From: a virus | Strand: one strand, 5' to 3' | Length of the DNA: 51,712 bases | Virus record (IMG/VR): IMGVR_UViG_3300012944_000010 | Span: 1-51,712 of that record | Shown here: positions 1 to 6,530 of the stretch, one piece after another | Layout of the letters: every line of letters begins with the position of its first letter | Numbering within the stretch: the stretch's first letter is position 1 | Position numbers and translations under genes: made by a program | Notes under the pieces: generated by a model | Told to the model about the DNA's origin: nothing | Databases searched by the model: none | What the model saw: the letters and a program-made list of their open reading frames with translations, nothing else

Positions 1-123
1 CAAACGTAGCACGTTCACGATGAAACGCTACTGCCCAACCTTCTGTGCCTACTACTTGACAATAGGTAAACAGACCTGCTCCAACCCTACCTTGGAAAGC
101 AGGGTCTTGAGCGAGTTGATATG
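1..123. repeat. Terminal direct repeat, left copy
   Basis: Bases 1-123 are identical to bases 51590-51712. The repeat lies inside a coding sequence that reads in frame across the join, so the window is a circularly closed genome of 51,589 bp. The repeat could be an assembly overlap of a circular or terminally redundant molecule. True T7-type terminal repeats usually lie outside genes, which favours the overlap explanation. Confidence 0.95.
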
Positions 124-145
124 AATCGGAGAAAGTAGCAGCCAT
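1..145 (-). CDS. Late virion-type protein, 126 aa, N-terminal part (continues at the right end)
   Basis: This is the 5' part of a minus-strand gene that crosses the circular junction. ATG at 145-143 overlaps the stop of the upstream gene (TAATG). The first 48 codons lie here and the rest at 51354-51589. The complete product is 126 aa, begins MAATFSDSYQLAQDPAFQ and ends in VPNG. It is Ala/Thr-rich with no signal peptide or membrane segment. The family is not recognised. Its place between two probable structural genes suggests a small virion component. A standard linear ORF search finds only the last 75 codons from a false GTG. Confidence 0.8.
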   Translation of the reverse strand, partial: MAATFSDSYQLAQDPAFQGRVGAGLFTYCQVVGTEGWAVAFHRERATF

Positions 146-681
146 TAAAAGGGTTCGTAGATAATATGCACGTTAGCAGTTGTAGATGCGCCAGTACCAG
201 CAGACATGTTCAGGAGCATAGCCTGACCGAAGGTAACAGGGGTACCAGCAGCAAAGATAGCATTACCAATCAGAGTCATCTGTTGAGTAGGAGCTGCATT
301 CCAACGTAAGATTCCACCGAAGGTGTTTAAACCAACGTTGATCTTAGGTGCTGTAATACCATTAGATGCTTGAGGCTGTGTAGTAACAGCAGCGATGAAC
401 GTAGTATTAATAACAGGAGTAGCATTCGACTGCATAGGTCCATCTGAATTAGGAGCAACTAGAGCAGATGCACCACCAGTCTGAGCAGTAGAGATTGGAA
501 TAAAAGCAAATGCACCAATAGTAGACGAAGATGCAGTACCAGTAATCAAGATTTCGTTGATATCTGTGACTTGTGTAGTAGACGAACCAACCATAGCCAT
601 ATAGCCACTGGTTGTTGCAGCGGTAGCTAAGGCAGTAGCTGGGAACGTAACACCGAATGTGTTAAAGTTTCGTTTGGCCAT
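145..681 (-). CDS. Probable structural protein, 178 aa
   Basis: The second gene of the late unit is translationally coupled at both ends: its start shares the TAATG of the upstream zinc-ribbon gene, and its stop overlaps the next start. The product is rich in Ala, Thr, Ser, Gly and Asn with alternating beta-type segments, no signal peptide and no membrane span. This composition is typical of phage decoration or fibre-associated proteins. No family is recognised, so the structural role is inferred from composition and operon position. Confidence 0.7.
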   Translation of the reverse strand: MAKRNFNTFGVTFPATALATAATTSGYMAMVGSSTTQVTDINEILITGTASSSTIGAFAFIPISTAQTGGASALVAPNSDGPMQSNATPVINTTFIAAVTTQPQASNGITAPKINVGLNTFGGILRWNAAPTQQMTLIGNAIFAAGTPVTFGQAMLLNMSAGTGASTTANVHIIYEPF

Positions 682-986
682 TAAGTAGAGTTTCCTAGGT
701 TAGACAGAAGAGTTAACCCTTCTTCTTGTTGTTGAATATAAGTTTTATGTACATAGTCTGGTTGTTTCATCACTATTCCGCAATTATCACAAATATATTT
801 ATTACATGCTTGACAATGTGCTCTGTCTCTGGTACGATCCAGATTAATGATTACTACTGTACCACAGTGTGAGCAGTGATTTGTCTTGGTTTCGAACAAT
901 TGTCCTTCACCAACAGCTGATTTGCCGTATCCAAGCTTACGAGCCTCTTCTTCAGTGAAGCCTGGAGAAGCTCGGTGATCTAGCAT
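681..986 (-). CDS. Zinc-ribbon protein, first gene of the late operon, 101 aa
   Basis: The product has cysteine pairs CSHC, CQAC and CDNC, the pattern of one or two small zinc ribbons. I place the start at ATG 986 (MLDHRASPGF), which has a GAAGG ribosome site 7 nt upstream. Longer in-frame starts at 1037 or 1055 fall at or inside the promoter, so the mRNA would start too late to use them normally. Predicted transcription start near 1037 leaves a 50-nt leader. Function is unknown. As the first late gene it could be a regulator or assembly factor, but this is inference. Confidence 0.7.
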   Translation of the reverse strand: MLDHRASPGFTEEEARKLGYGKSAVGEGQLFETKTNHCSHCGTVVIINLDRTRDRAHCQACNKYICDNCGIVMKQPDYVHKTYIQQQEEGLTLLSNLGNST

Positions 987-1043
987 TAAATAACCTTCGT
1001 GTAGTTGACGATTAGAAATAGGGAATATATTAACCATATGCGT

Positions 1044-1072
1044 ATTATAACACAATTAAAAATACATGTCAA
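1044..1072 (-). promoter_or_regulatory. Late promoter, perfect sigma70 consensus
   Basis: On the minus strand, TTGACA (1072-1067) and TATAAT (1049-1044) are separated by exactly 17 nt. Transcription should start near 1037 and run leftwards through 145, across the junction and on to about 24.5 kb. It is the only clear promoter of the minus arm. The ACATGT palindrome overlapping the -35 box is a possible operator. The neighbouring ribbon-helix-helix gene is an obvious candidate regulator, although no binding site is proven. Confidence 0.85.
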
Positions 1073-1099
1073 GAACTATTTTAAAGAAAACGAAAATAA

Positions 1100-1258
1100 A
1101 TGAAAAGTTTTTTAATTAAGACAGAGCAAATATCCTTTAGAGTCACCGAGGAGCATTTTACTAAAATACAAGAACTAGCTAATAAATCAAAGAAATCTAT
1201 AAGTTCTTTCGTTCGAGATGTGGTATTAGCGAGTGTATACTATACAGATGAGAAATAG
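1100..1258 (+). CDS. Ribbon-helix-helix (CopG/Arc-like) DNA-binding protein, 52 aa
   Basis: ATG 1100 to TAG 1258 encodes a 52-aa protein. A short strand (residues 10-16, QISFRVTEE) is followed by helix 1 (about 18-31) and helix 2 starting SSFVRDVVLASV. This is the strand-helix-helix layout of CopG/MobC/Arc-type RHH proteins, which dimerise and bind operators with the strand. The ribosome site is weak. It is the first gene of the plus arm, 28 nt from the -35 box of the divergent late promoter, which fits a role in the early/late switch. The RHH call rests on pattern only. Confidence 0.65.
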   Translation: MKSFLIKTEQISFRVTEEHFTKIQELANKSKKSISSFVRDVVLASVYYTDEK

Positions 1259-1487
1259 CGTTTCTAAGCCTTCTACAGAACGTTTTTCATGGGAAGGTAC
1301 TACCCTAGCTCTAGGTACTAAAAAGCTTACGTACGAGCTTCCTAGGCACGTTTCCCACGTTTCTATGTATTACTGCTCCACTCCTACCGGAATGTCTATA
1401 GATTTTTATAATTTATCTAGAGCAAGACAACATTTATTATATTTATATAGAACAGATCACAAGGGTGATCAGAAAGATAACTCATGA
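1248..1487 (+). CDS. Hypothetical protein, 79 aa
   Basis: The start ATG 1248 overlaps the end of the RHH gene by 11 nt, and the stop TGA overlaps the next ATG (ATGA). An in-frame GTG at 1233 is possible but less likely. The product is basic and aromatic-rich in its second half, with no recognised domain. Coupling to both neighbours is the main evidence that it is real. Confidence 0.5.
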   Translation: MRNSVSKPSTERFSWEGTTLALGTKKLTYELPRHVSHVSMYYCSTPTGMSIDFYNLSRARQHLLYLYRTDHKGDQKDNS

Positions 1488-1660
1488 GTATTTTAACCGA
1501 TATACAATTTTTAAGTAGAAGATATCTAAACAAAGCATTTGATTTTCAAACATGGAAGATATATATGATTATGAAGATTAATGCTATTGAAGATGATGAG
1601 AAGGCGGAAGAGGTAGCTAGACACTTTGCTACTAGACCAGAAGATGATTCTAATGTTTGA
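1484..1660 (+). CDS. Hypothetical protein, 58 aa
   Basis: ATG 1484 overlaps the preceding stop (ATGA) and the frame runs to TGA 1660. The product begins MSILTDIQFLSRRYLNKAF and ends in an acidic stretch. It is predicted mainly helical and no family is recognised. Tight coupling within the RHH-led cluster supports expression. Confidence 0.5.
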   Translation: MSILTDIQFLSRRYLNKAFDFQTWKIYMIMKINAIEDDEKAEEVARHFATRPEDDSNV

Positions 1661-1715
1661 ATATTGTACAGCAATAACAATAGTCATATTAGCTCTAGTA
1701 TACGTAACAATATGA
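1653..1715 (+). CDS. Possible tiny membrane peptide, 20 aa
   Basis: ATG 1653 to TGA 1715 gives MFEYCTAITIVILALVYVTI, a single hydrophobic span with almost no flanks. It overlaps the end of the upstream ORF, which allows coupled translation, but there is no good ribosome site. It could be chance. Confidence 0.25.
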   Translation: MFEYCTAITIVILALVYVTI

Positions 1716-2046
1716 TCTCAATAAAAAATTCTGAGATATTTTTAGGGTGTAATTCGTTGCGCGCCTCGCGCACCCCCGACCCCCTTGGAGGGTCGCGCGA
1801 GCGATCGACGATAGATGGGACCCATTAATTTTATTGTATTATATCTTATAATATAATGACTCTTACTATTATTATATATGATCATACGATATGGTATTAT
1901 AATATACTCTGAGAGTATTACTATAATACTCTTATAATTCTAGTATTGTTCTTACAATACTATGTTCTAGTATATTCTAATATACTCTTATATATTCTAT
2001 AATATAATAACAATACTATAACTCTAACATCTATTATAAGGACAAT
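1716..2046. other. Gene-free AT-rich region with a GC-rich palindrome; candidate origin or control region
   Basis: A weak stem ATCTCA/TGAGAT (1715-1737) followed by T residues may end the upstream cluster. A GC-rich block then contains TGCGCG-CCT-CGCGCA (1758-1772) and a competing pair CTCGCGC (1765-1771) / GCGCGAG (1795-1801) around GACCC (1778-1782) / GGGTC (1790-1794). About 220 bp of low-complexity A/T follows (1825-2040). AT-rich tracts beside palindromes at the divergence point of the two arms suit a replication origin, but that is inference. No ORF of note is present. Confidence 0.4.
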
Positions 2047-2205
2047 ATGAATAGTTTTGATTTGGTGTCTAAACAAGAACTATATGATGCTCTAATTAAT
2101 ATACGAGATAATGCTTATTCTAATATTGATGATGATTGGATATGGATTGATAATCACACACCATTAGCATTATATATTGATAGTATTACTCAACGAATGG
2201 AATAA
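2047..2205 (+). CDS. Hypothetical protein, 52 aa
   Basis: ATG 2047 has an AAGGA site 6 nt upstream and the frame ends at TAA 2205. The product is acidic and Asp/Asn/Ile-rich with two Trp in DDDWIWIDN. No family is recognised. It is the first of three closely spaced tiny ORFs downstream of the AT-rich region. Confidence 0.5.
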   Translation: MNSFDLVSKQELYDALINIRDNAYSNIDDDWIWIDNHTPLALYIDSITQRME

Positions 2206-2211
2206 TATAAT

Positions 2212-2316
2212 ATGAATAGACGAAATAGAATACGATACATTATTAAACGATTGAAATACTTAAGACGATTAATGTTTATGATTAATATGTCTAAATACCA
2301 CATGGATGATTTATAA
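2212..2316 (+). CDS. Small basic peptide, 34 aa
   Basis: ATG 2212 to TAA 2316, six bases after the previous stop. It is strongly basic at the N-terminus (MNRRNRIRYIIKRLKYLRR) and predicted to form an amphipathic helix. No family is recognised and the ribosome site is poor, so it may be expressed only by coupling. Confidence 0.35.
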   Translation: MNRRNRIRYIIKRLKYLRRLMFMINMSKYHMDDL

Positions 2317-2317
2317 T

Positions 2318-2467
2318 ATGGATAAACAAATACTATTTAATACACTAATCAATAATAATGATTTGTATTTAGATGAGGACGAACAACAGTACTTAATTAG
2401 TTTAGTGCGCTCTGATATTATGATGGATGAGTTTATGAAACTACATCCGCATAACCTAAATAGATAA
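2318..2467 (+). CDS. Small acidic protein, 49 aa
   Basis: ATG 2318 to TAA 2467, one base after the previous stop. The product is acidic (DLYLDEDEQQYLISLV) and predicted helical. No homologue is recognised. Tight spacing with the two ORFs before it suggests one small early operon. Confidence 0.4.
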   Translation: MDKQILFNTLINNNDLYLDEDEQQYLISLVRSDIMMDEFMKLHPHNLNR

Positions 2468-2729
2468 TAGGATTATATTTACTACTGCTGCGTGAGTAGC
2501 AGGTTGTATCCTTCAACAACCAATTGATGTAGTGCAATGCACAATGTGAATGATATCAATTACTTATGTGTCTATTCATAACTCAACCAACTAGTAGATG
2601 GTTGAATAATACAACTCGACTACAACTACATCAGCAATTAGTGCTAAGTTATTGAAATGAATAAATAAATTATTATTTAGGATTTATAACTTATTGTTAT
2701 GAATACAATCATAATAGGCCTAGTCCTAC
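2468..2729. other. Non-coding region with nested inverted repeats
   Basis: There is no plausible gene here. TGATGTAGT (2525-2533) pairs perfectly with ACTACATCA (2625-2633), enclosing a second hairpin CAACCA (2584-2589) / TGGTTG (2599-2604). CTGCT/AGCAG forms another hairpin near 2484-2500. The region could be an untranslated RNA, a leader or an operator array upstream of the strong 2.73-kb promoter. Confidence 0.4.
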
Positions 2730-2758
2730 TTGACTCCTATGGTTTGACATGAGATAAT
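2730..2758 (+). promoter_or_regulatory. Early sigma70 promoter, extended -10 type
   Basis: TTGACT (2730-2735), a 17-nt spacer and GATAAT (2753-2758), with TG one base before the -10 (extended -10). Transcription should begin near 2765, giving a leader of about 36 nt to the ATG at 2801. The motif TTGACT-N14-TGRGATAAT recurs at 4663-4691. Confidence 0.8.
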
Positions 2759-2800
2759 GATTACAATGCTCAATCATGAGCAGAACAAGAGGAGTTAGTC

Positions 2801-4063
2801 ATGGTTGCTTTGAATAAGTCTAAGAGCAAGGGCAAGGATACGACTGCGCTTGTGACTGTGCCGGAGAGCGATCTATCTAAGGACGCACAAGCACGTATGT
2901 CCTCTGCTCTCTCGCAGGCCAACGTTCAGACCAACGACAAAGTACAGTCCGACAGATTGGACGAAGAAGAAGCGCAGACTAATCGGCTAATCGCCGCTGC
3001 AACTGAATGTGCCGAGGCATTGGCAGGACACGAGGAGTTCAATGCATTCACGCATGATGCGATCGAGCACAAGCGTGAAGAGGACTACAAATCAGTGCGT
3101 TGTTACAAGTACATGCAAGCGTACCTATCACACGATCAACGCGCATTGCTGCCGTGGCCCAAGAGCAAGCATGACGATGCGTTCGTCAAGACTTCGAACA
3201 CACCCAATGTGTATGACGTGATCAAGACTAAGCGTAAGAACGCTAAAGGCGAGATTGTTTCACACACCACGTCCTACTACCGGACTATGGCTGAGGCGTT
3301 GCCAGAAGGCGTTACAGCACGTGACACACTGCTTGCAATCGAGAAGGTTGAGGGCAACACGATCGACGCACCGCAAGAGTGGAAGACTGACAAGCAAGGC
3401 AATAGCATCGGCAAGCCTCGCCTTGAGGCAGCTAAAGGCGACTGCCGTCGGACACTAAACACACTAACCGACGCAATGCGCAAGGCTGGTCACATCATTC
3501 TTCAAGAGCACGCTATTAGTGCTTTACCACGCGTGCGAATGACGTGGACGACAGACGAACAAGGCTTGATCGTTCGTAGCACTAAGTCTCTGTCTCTTGT
3601 TTCACGTCGTCCTGACAAGGCGGGGACTGTAGATGAATACGACTTGAACTCAATCAAGTCGTTCTCAATCGGGCAGATGTTATCCTGGAAGGTGGATAAG
3701 GCAAAACGTGTCGCTCCTCACAATCAAATCACGCTCGACACTCTCGTTGCGTCGAGCAAGGGCGTGAGCAAAACAACAAGCAAGCCACCCGCAGGACAGA
3801 CAGCGGACAGTGTGTTTAAGGTGACTAACATCACGGATGCAGAGAAGCGTCTTAACGAGTTCCGTGCATACGCCCAAGGTGCCAATCCAATCGAGGCACA
3901 AGAGCGATACGCTTCGCTCATGTCCCGCGCTAAGGACGACGACGCTGCGCTTGATACCATGCGCTGGGTCTACGATGCACTCGCGCCACATGTGAATGCA
4001 CCCGCCAACGTCGAGCGCGTCACCAAGTACCGCGAAGGATTGGTCAAGGCCAAGGTGGCGTGA
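2801..4063 (+). CDS. Large early protein of unknown function, 420 aa
   Basis: This is the first large gene after the 2730 promoter. ATG 2801 is preceded by AAGAGGAG six bases upstream. The product has a Lys/Ser-rich N-terminal tail (1-15), a helical middle (40-110) and a soluble C-terminal half. It has no membrane segments or recognisable motifs. Its codons are clearly richer in G/C than those of the flanking AT-rich small genes, which suggests either strong expression or a different origin. Strong promoter, strong ribosome site and first place fit an abundant host-takeover or regulatory protein, but this is inference. Confidence 0.8.
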   Translation: MVALNKSKSKGKDTTALVTVPESDLSKDAQARMSSALSQANVQTNDKVQSDRLDEEEAQTNRLIAAATECAEALAGHEEFNAFTHDAIEHKREEDYKSVRCYKYMQAYLSHDQRALLPWPKSKHDDAFVKTSNTPNVYDVIKTKRKNAKGEIVSHTTSYYRTMAEALPEGVTARDTLLAIEKVEGNTIDAPQEWKTDKQGNSIGKPRLEAAKGDCRRTLNTLTDAMRKAGHIILQEHAISALPRVRMTWTTDEQGLIVRSTKSLSLVSRRPDKAGTVDEYDLNSIKSFSIGQMLSWKVDKAKRVAPHNQITLDTLVASSKGVSKTTSKPPAGQTADSVFKVTNITDAEKRLNEFRAYAQGANPIEAQERYASLMSRAKDDDAALDTMRWVYDALAPHVNAPANVERVTKYREGLVKAKVA

Positions 4064-4091
4064 CCTATCACGACGCACACCGCAACACAAC

Positions 4092-4118
4092 GCCTCGCGC
4101 ACGCGCGGGGCATTCTTG
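4092..4118 (+). terminator. Possible intrinsic terminator
   Basis: GCCTCGCG (4092-4099), loop CACG, CGCGGGGC (4104-4111): an 8-bp GC-rich stem with one G-T pair, followed by ATTCTTGT. The T-tract is interrupted, so termination is probably partial. It lies directly after the 420-aa gene. Confidence 0.5.
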
Positions 4119-4139
4119 TATCAACTCAATAGGTGACGC

Positions 4140-4319
4140 ATGTATCATTGCTATTCTGAAAGTCTGCACTGTCTGCATTCAGTGCATTGTATCAGTTACA
4201 TGAAAGGGGAATGTGAACCAAACTATCCCATGCCTACTACACTCGACAATGTAGACCAGTATTATCGTCAATATTGGCGAGTGAAAGATATGAACGAATA
4301 TCGAGCACAGTACGAATAA
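4140..4319 (+). CDS. Hypothetical protein, 59 aa, Cys/Tyr-rich
   Basis: ATG 4140 has an AGGTG site 6 nt upstream. The product contains Cys at residues 4, 11, 17 and 25, interspersed with His, so metal binding is possible but no standard finger is formed. The C-terminal half is rich in Tyr and Arg (VDQYYRQYWRVKD). An intrinsic terminator follows 23 bp after the stop. Confidence 0.55.
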   Translation: MYHCYSESLHCLHSVHCISYMKGECEPNYPMPTTLDNVDQYYRQYWRVKDMNEYRAQYE

Positions 4320-4342
4320 CTCTAAATCATTTAACTAAACTC

Positions 4343-4370
4343 ACCCGCCTTAGACGGCGGGTTTCTTTTT
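4343..4370 (+). terminator. Intrinsic terminator
   Basis: ACCCGCC (4343-4349), loop TTAGAC and GGCGGGT (4356-4362) are followed by TTCTTTTT. A 7-bp GC-rich stem with a U-tract ends the first early transcription unit. Confidence 0.85.
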
Positions 4371-4662
4371 GTCTTGCGTTGTATACAATCACATATAACG
4401 CGTGTAGGAAGGTCCGTGGTGCGTTATTTTATTGAGAGCTACTAGGGTAGCCAACATACAAATAAACGCATCAGCGGGCTTCTATCGCAGACGTCAGCCA
4501 TTCTATGCATTATGATAGGTAAATCACCATGGACTGGTTGGTCACACGATATAATGTAAACAATAGAGTTTTAACAATTTAAGAGTTTAAAACTTTTTCC
4601 TGTAAATCCAAATGTTGAGAAACATTATTCTCCCAAACTATTCCATATAGACATGCAGAAAC
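4371..4662. other. Gene-free stretch between terminator and next promoter
   Basis: No convincing gene is present; the best ORF is 17 codons at 4530-4583. A small hairpin GCTAC-TAGG-GTAGC sits at 4438-4451. The segment separates a terminator from the 4663 promoter and may hold operators, but I recognise none. Confidence 0.4.
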
Positions 4663-4691
4663 TTGACTAAGGTAGTGTGGTATGGGATAAT
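4663..4691 (+). promoter_or_regulatory. Second early sigma70 promoter, same design as the 2730 promoter
   Basis: TTGACT (4663-4668), a 17-nt spacer and GATAAT (4686-4691), with TG one base before the -10. It shares the TTGACT-N14-TGRGATAAT layout with 2730-2758. The start should be near 4698, leaving a 20-nt leader with an AAAGGAGG site before ATG 4719. Confidence 0.8.
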
Positions 4692-4718
4692 AGGTATAAT
4701 GGAAAGGAGGATATGGTT

Positions 4719-4958
4719 ATGAACGAAGACGAGATCAGAGCGATGGCTAATGACGATGGCCAAATCTATATCCCTGTGTCCTCATCATTCATTGAGGCTA
4801 TCTCGTATGATCTAGAGGTTAACGTTCTTATTGTATCATTCCTTAGTGGGAACGATACTGCATATACACATTGTTCGTTCGAGAAGTTTGTTGATTTCGT
4901 TAATGGTAAAGGCACTGGCGGTAGCGTTGGTGCATACTATAATCTCTACATCAAATAG
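4719..4958 (+). CDS. KTSC-domain protein, 79 aa
   Basis: The start ATG 4719 lies 8 nt after AGGAGG; earlier in-frame starts (4677, 4713) fall in the promoter or too close to the ribosome site. Residues about 20-79 match the KTSC pattern: SSFIEAISYD near the N-terminal side, a central strand LIVSFLSG, an aromatic CSFEKFVDFV segment, and a closing G..Y-N-I-K (GAYYNLYIK). KTSC domains (named from lysyl-tRNA synthetase C-termini) are small alpha/beta domains proposed to bind RNA or protein. Their role in phages is not known. This is the first gene of the second early unit. Confidence 0.75.
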   Translation: MNEDEIRAMANDDGQIYIPVSSSFIEAISYDLEVNVLIVSFLSGNDTAYTHCSFEKFVDFVNGKGTGGSVGAYYNLYIK

Positions 4959-4999
4959 TTCATTAGGTCATTGTGACCAAACTACCACGGAGGTGAAGT

Positions 5000-5263
5000 A
5001 TGGGTATCAAACATCCTAACGCGGACACAGGCGCAGAGTCTGACCAATACCGCGAAAGCATCAACGGTTACGGTACGTTGATTACCAAAGACGAACACGA
5101 TGCCGCGATCAATATGACGACGATCGAGTATATCGTCGGCGAGAGCGATGCTCCACACATCAAGTATCGCCTAACATTAGAGCCTATCTCCACTCACACG
5201 CCAGCCGAATACGCCGAGTTGAAAGACAAGGCGGAGACGGCGAGCGCACAGGCCGCAGAGTAG
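5000..5263 (+). CDS. Hypothetical early protein, 87 aa
   Basis: ATG 5000 follows GGAGGTGAAGT, a strong ribosome site. The product is soluble with an Ala/Glu-rich helical C-terminus (residues 66-87). Codon use is G/C-rich like the 420-aa early gene, in contrast to the small AT-rich genes. No family is recognised. A long-stem terminator follows directly. Confidence 0.65.
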   Translation: MGIKHPNADTGAESDQYRESINGYGTLITKDEHDAAINMTTIEYIVGESDAPHIKYRLTLEPISTHTPAEYAELKDKAETASAQAAE

Positions 5264-5280
5264 TACAGCATATGCGGCTA

Positions 5281-5327
5281 GCACAGCCTCACGCCTACGG
5301 CAATTGGGTGGGGCTGTGCGTTTCTCT
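5281..5327 (+). terminator. Intrinsic terminator with 12-bp stem
   Basis: GCACAGCCTCAC (5281-5292) pairs with GTGGGGCTGTGC (5308-5319) over 12 bp with one G-T pair. It is followed by GTTTCTCTT. The strong stem ends the unit started at 4663, although some read-through into 5376 is likely because no clear promoter follows. Confidence 0.75.
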
Positions 5328-5375
5328 TATGGAATACACGTGAAATAGTTCATGTGTAGATTATAGGAGAATAAC

Positions 5376-5630
5376 ATGTCTTTTTATGAACGTTGGATAG
5401 CGAAACGTGGACGTGGAGGCAGGATTACTCCACAACAAATGGTGGCTGCGAAATCTGTAGTTAATTTGGTTGTTCTAGAAGCGTTCAAAGGAATTAGTCT
5501 AGGACAACTTAACGTCGCTTCTGAATATTATTATGGAGCGCCGGAACCCGAAGACTACAACGATATGTTTACTTTATTATGTGAAGGCATTGAGGAAATG
5601 AAAAAGAATGGTGGACCGGGCGTAGCTTAG
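5376..5630 (+). CDS. Hypothetical protein, 84 aa
   Basis: ATG 5376 with AGGAG 6 nt upstream. The N-terminus is basic (AKRGRGGRITPQQ), the centre hydrophobic and helical, and the C-terminus acidic. No recognised family. It follows the terminator at 5281-5327, and a weak -10-like TAGATTATA near 5357 could give it its own start. Confidence 0.6.
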   Translation: MSFYERWIAKRGRGGRITPQQMVAAKSVVNLVVLEAFKGISLGQLNVASEYYYGAPEPEDYNDMFTLLCEGIEEMKKNGGPGVA

Positions 5631-5668
5631 TGTCCATCGGGGCTGGGGGGCTTTGATGGAGGTGCAAC

Positions 5669-5845
5669 TTGGCAAAGAAAGTTGAATTATTCACGCTTGA
5701 AGAAGGCGCGTACTTCGAGTGGCGGAACACGAAGTACAAACTAATAAGCCATGGAGAGAATTACGATGGTGTAGCTGAAGAAATCTCTAATGGTCAGCAC
5801 CATCGTTTCAATACCTGTGCTTTCGTCACTCCTGTGAACGAATAA
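5669..5845 (+). CDS. Hypothetical protein with TTG start, 58 aa
   Basis: TTG 5669 lies 5 nt after GGAGGTG and the frame runs to TAA 5845. The product begins MAKKVELFTLEEGAYFEWR and appears to be a small beta-rich protein (KYKLISHGE, HHRFNTCAFVTPV). No family is recognised. The strong ribosome site and close spacing to the next gene support it. Confidence 0.6.
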   Translation: MAKKVELFTLEEGAYFEWRNTKYKLISHGENYDGVAEEISNGQHHRFNTCAFVTPVNE

Positions 5846-5861
5846 TGTGATAGGTGCAAAC

Positions 5862-6248
5862 ATGACGGAGTACATCATGGTCACACTCAAACCACGACGC
5901 AAAGCATACGCAGTTTTAAACGAACGTGATTACTGTTGTATCGTTGGCGAGGTTAATACTCGCAAATATGGTGAATTGCCACGCTATGTGCCTGCTCCCA
6001 AAGATGAGCACATGGCACAGGCTAAGCCAGACACTGGCGAATGGGAACGTTACATCAAATCGGTGTTACGTGACCCCTTGAAAGAAGCAAGACTTGTACG
6101 CTCTACCGAATTAGCAGAGCGTAAGATACAAGCTCTGATTGATCATCCTGATACTCCAGATGCAGAGCGCCAAGCTGCCATTCGTGCAATAGCGAGGAAA
6201 CGACGTGCTAAAGGCAACGTATCCGGTGATCGTGAAACCCCATGGTGA
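5862..6248 (+). CDS. Hypothetical protein, 128 aa
   Basis: I choose ATG 5862 (MTEYIMVTLKPRRK), which has AGGTG 6 nt upstream, over the in-frame GTG 5847. The N-terminal half is beta-like and contains a Cys-Cys pair; the C-terminal half is a charged helix with many Arg and Ala residues. No domain is recognised. The end overlaps the next gene by 44 nt in another frame. Confidence 0.6.
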   Translation: MTEYIMVTLKPRRKAYAVLNERDYCCIVGEVNTRKYGELPRYVPAPKDEHMAQAKPDTGEWERYIKSVLRDPLKEARLVRSTELAERKIQALIDHPDTPDAERQAAIRAIARKRRAKGNVSGDRETPW

Positions 6249-6390
6249 AGTGATCAGTGTATGCCATCTGATCTACGACGTTGATACCTTGGTCGGAGAA
6301 TGCACTGTGATGTGTATCAATACGGCGGGTGAAGTTCCACCGTATGATTGGGCTCAACCACGTCCATCAAACATCAAGAGGGCAACATGA
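6205..6390 (+). CDS. Hypothetical protein with GTG start, 61 aa
   Basis: GTG 6205 has a GAGGA site 6 nt upstream inside the preceding gene. The product looks like a small beta-fold (VIVKPHGEVISVCHLIYD) with a Pro-rich C-terminus. Later GTG codons at 6226 and 6232 are alternatives. Stop TGA overlaps the next ATG (ATGA), supporting coupled translation. Confidence 0.5.
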   Translation: MLKATYPVIVKPHGEVISVCHLIYDVDTLVGECTVMCINTAGEVPPYDWAQPRPSNIKRAT

Positions 6391-6530
6391 ACAAGAGATT
6401 TTATAATTATTACAATGCTCCTGTTATAGAATACTACAGCAGGGGCTGGTGCGTATATAGTTATGTTCCATTTCCTTCGGGTATCTTCAATCCTGATGTT
6501 AAATATGTTGCTGTGCTGGGATATAATTAG
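6387..6530 (+). CDS. Tyr-rich small protein, 47 aa
   Basis: ATG 6387 lies just after AAGAGGGC and overlaps the previous stop. The product is Tyr/Asn/Pro-rich (MNKRFYNYYNAPVIEYYSRG), has no charged helix and no recognised family. Its stop overlaps the GTG of the next gene. Confidence 0.5.
   Translation: MNKRFYNYYNAPVIEYYSRGWCVYSYVPFPSGIFNPDVKYVAVLGYN

Noticed and set aside
3680-4102. 140-aa ORF on the minus strand opposite the 420-aa early gene
   Set aside because: It is fully antisense to a gene with strong promoter and ribosome site and has Cys/Arg-rich, shadow-like composition.
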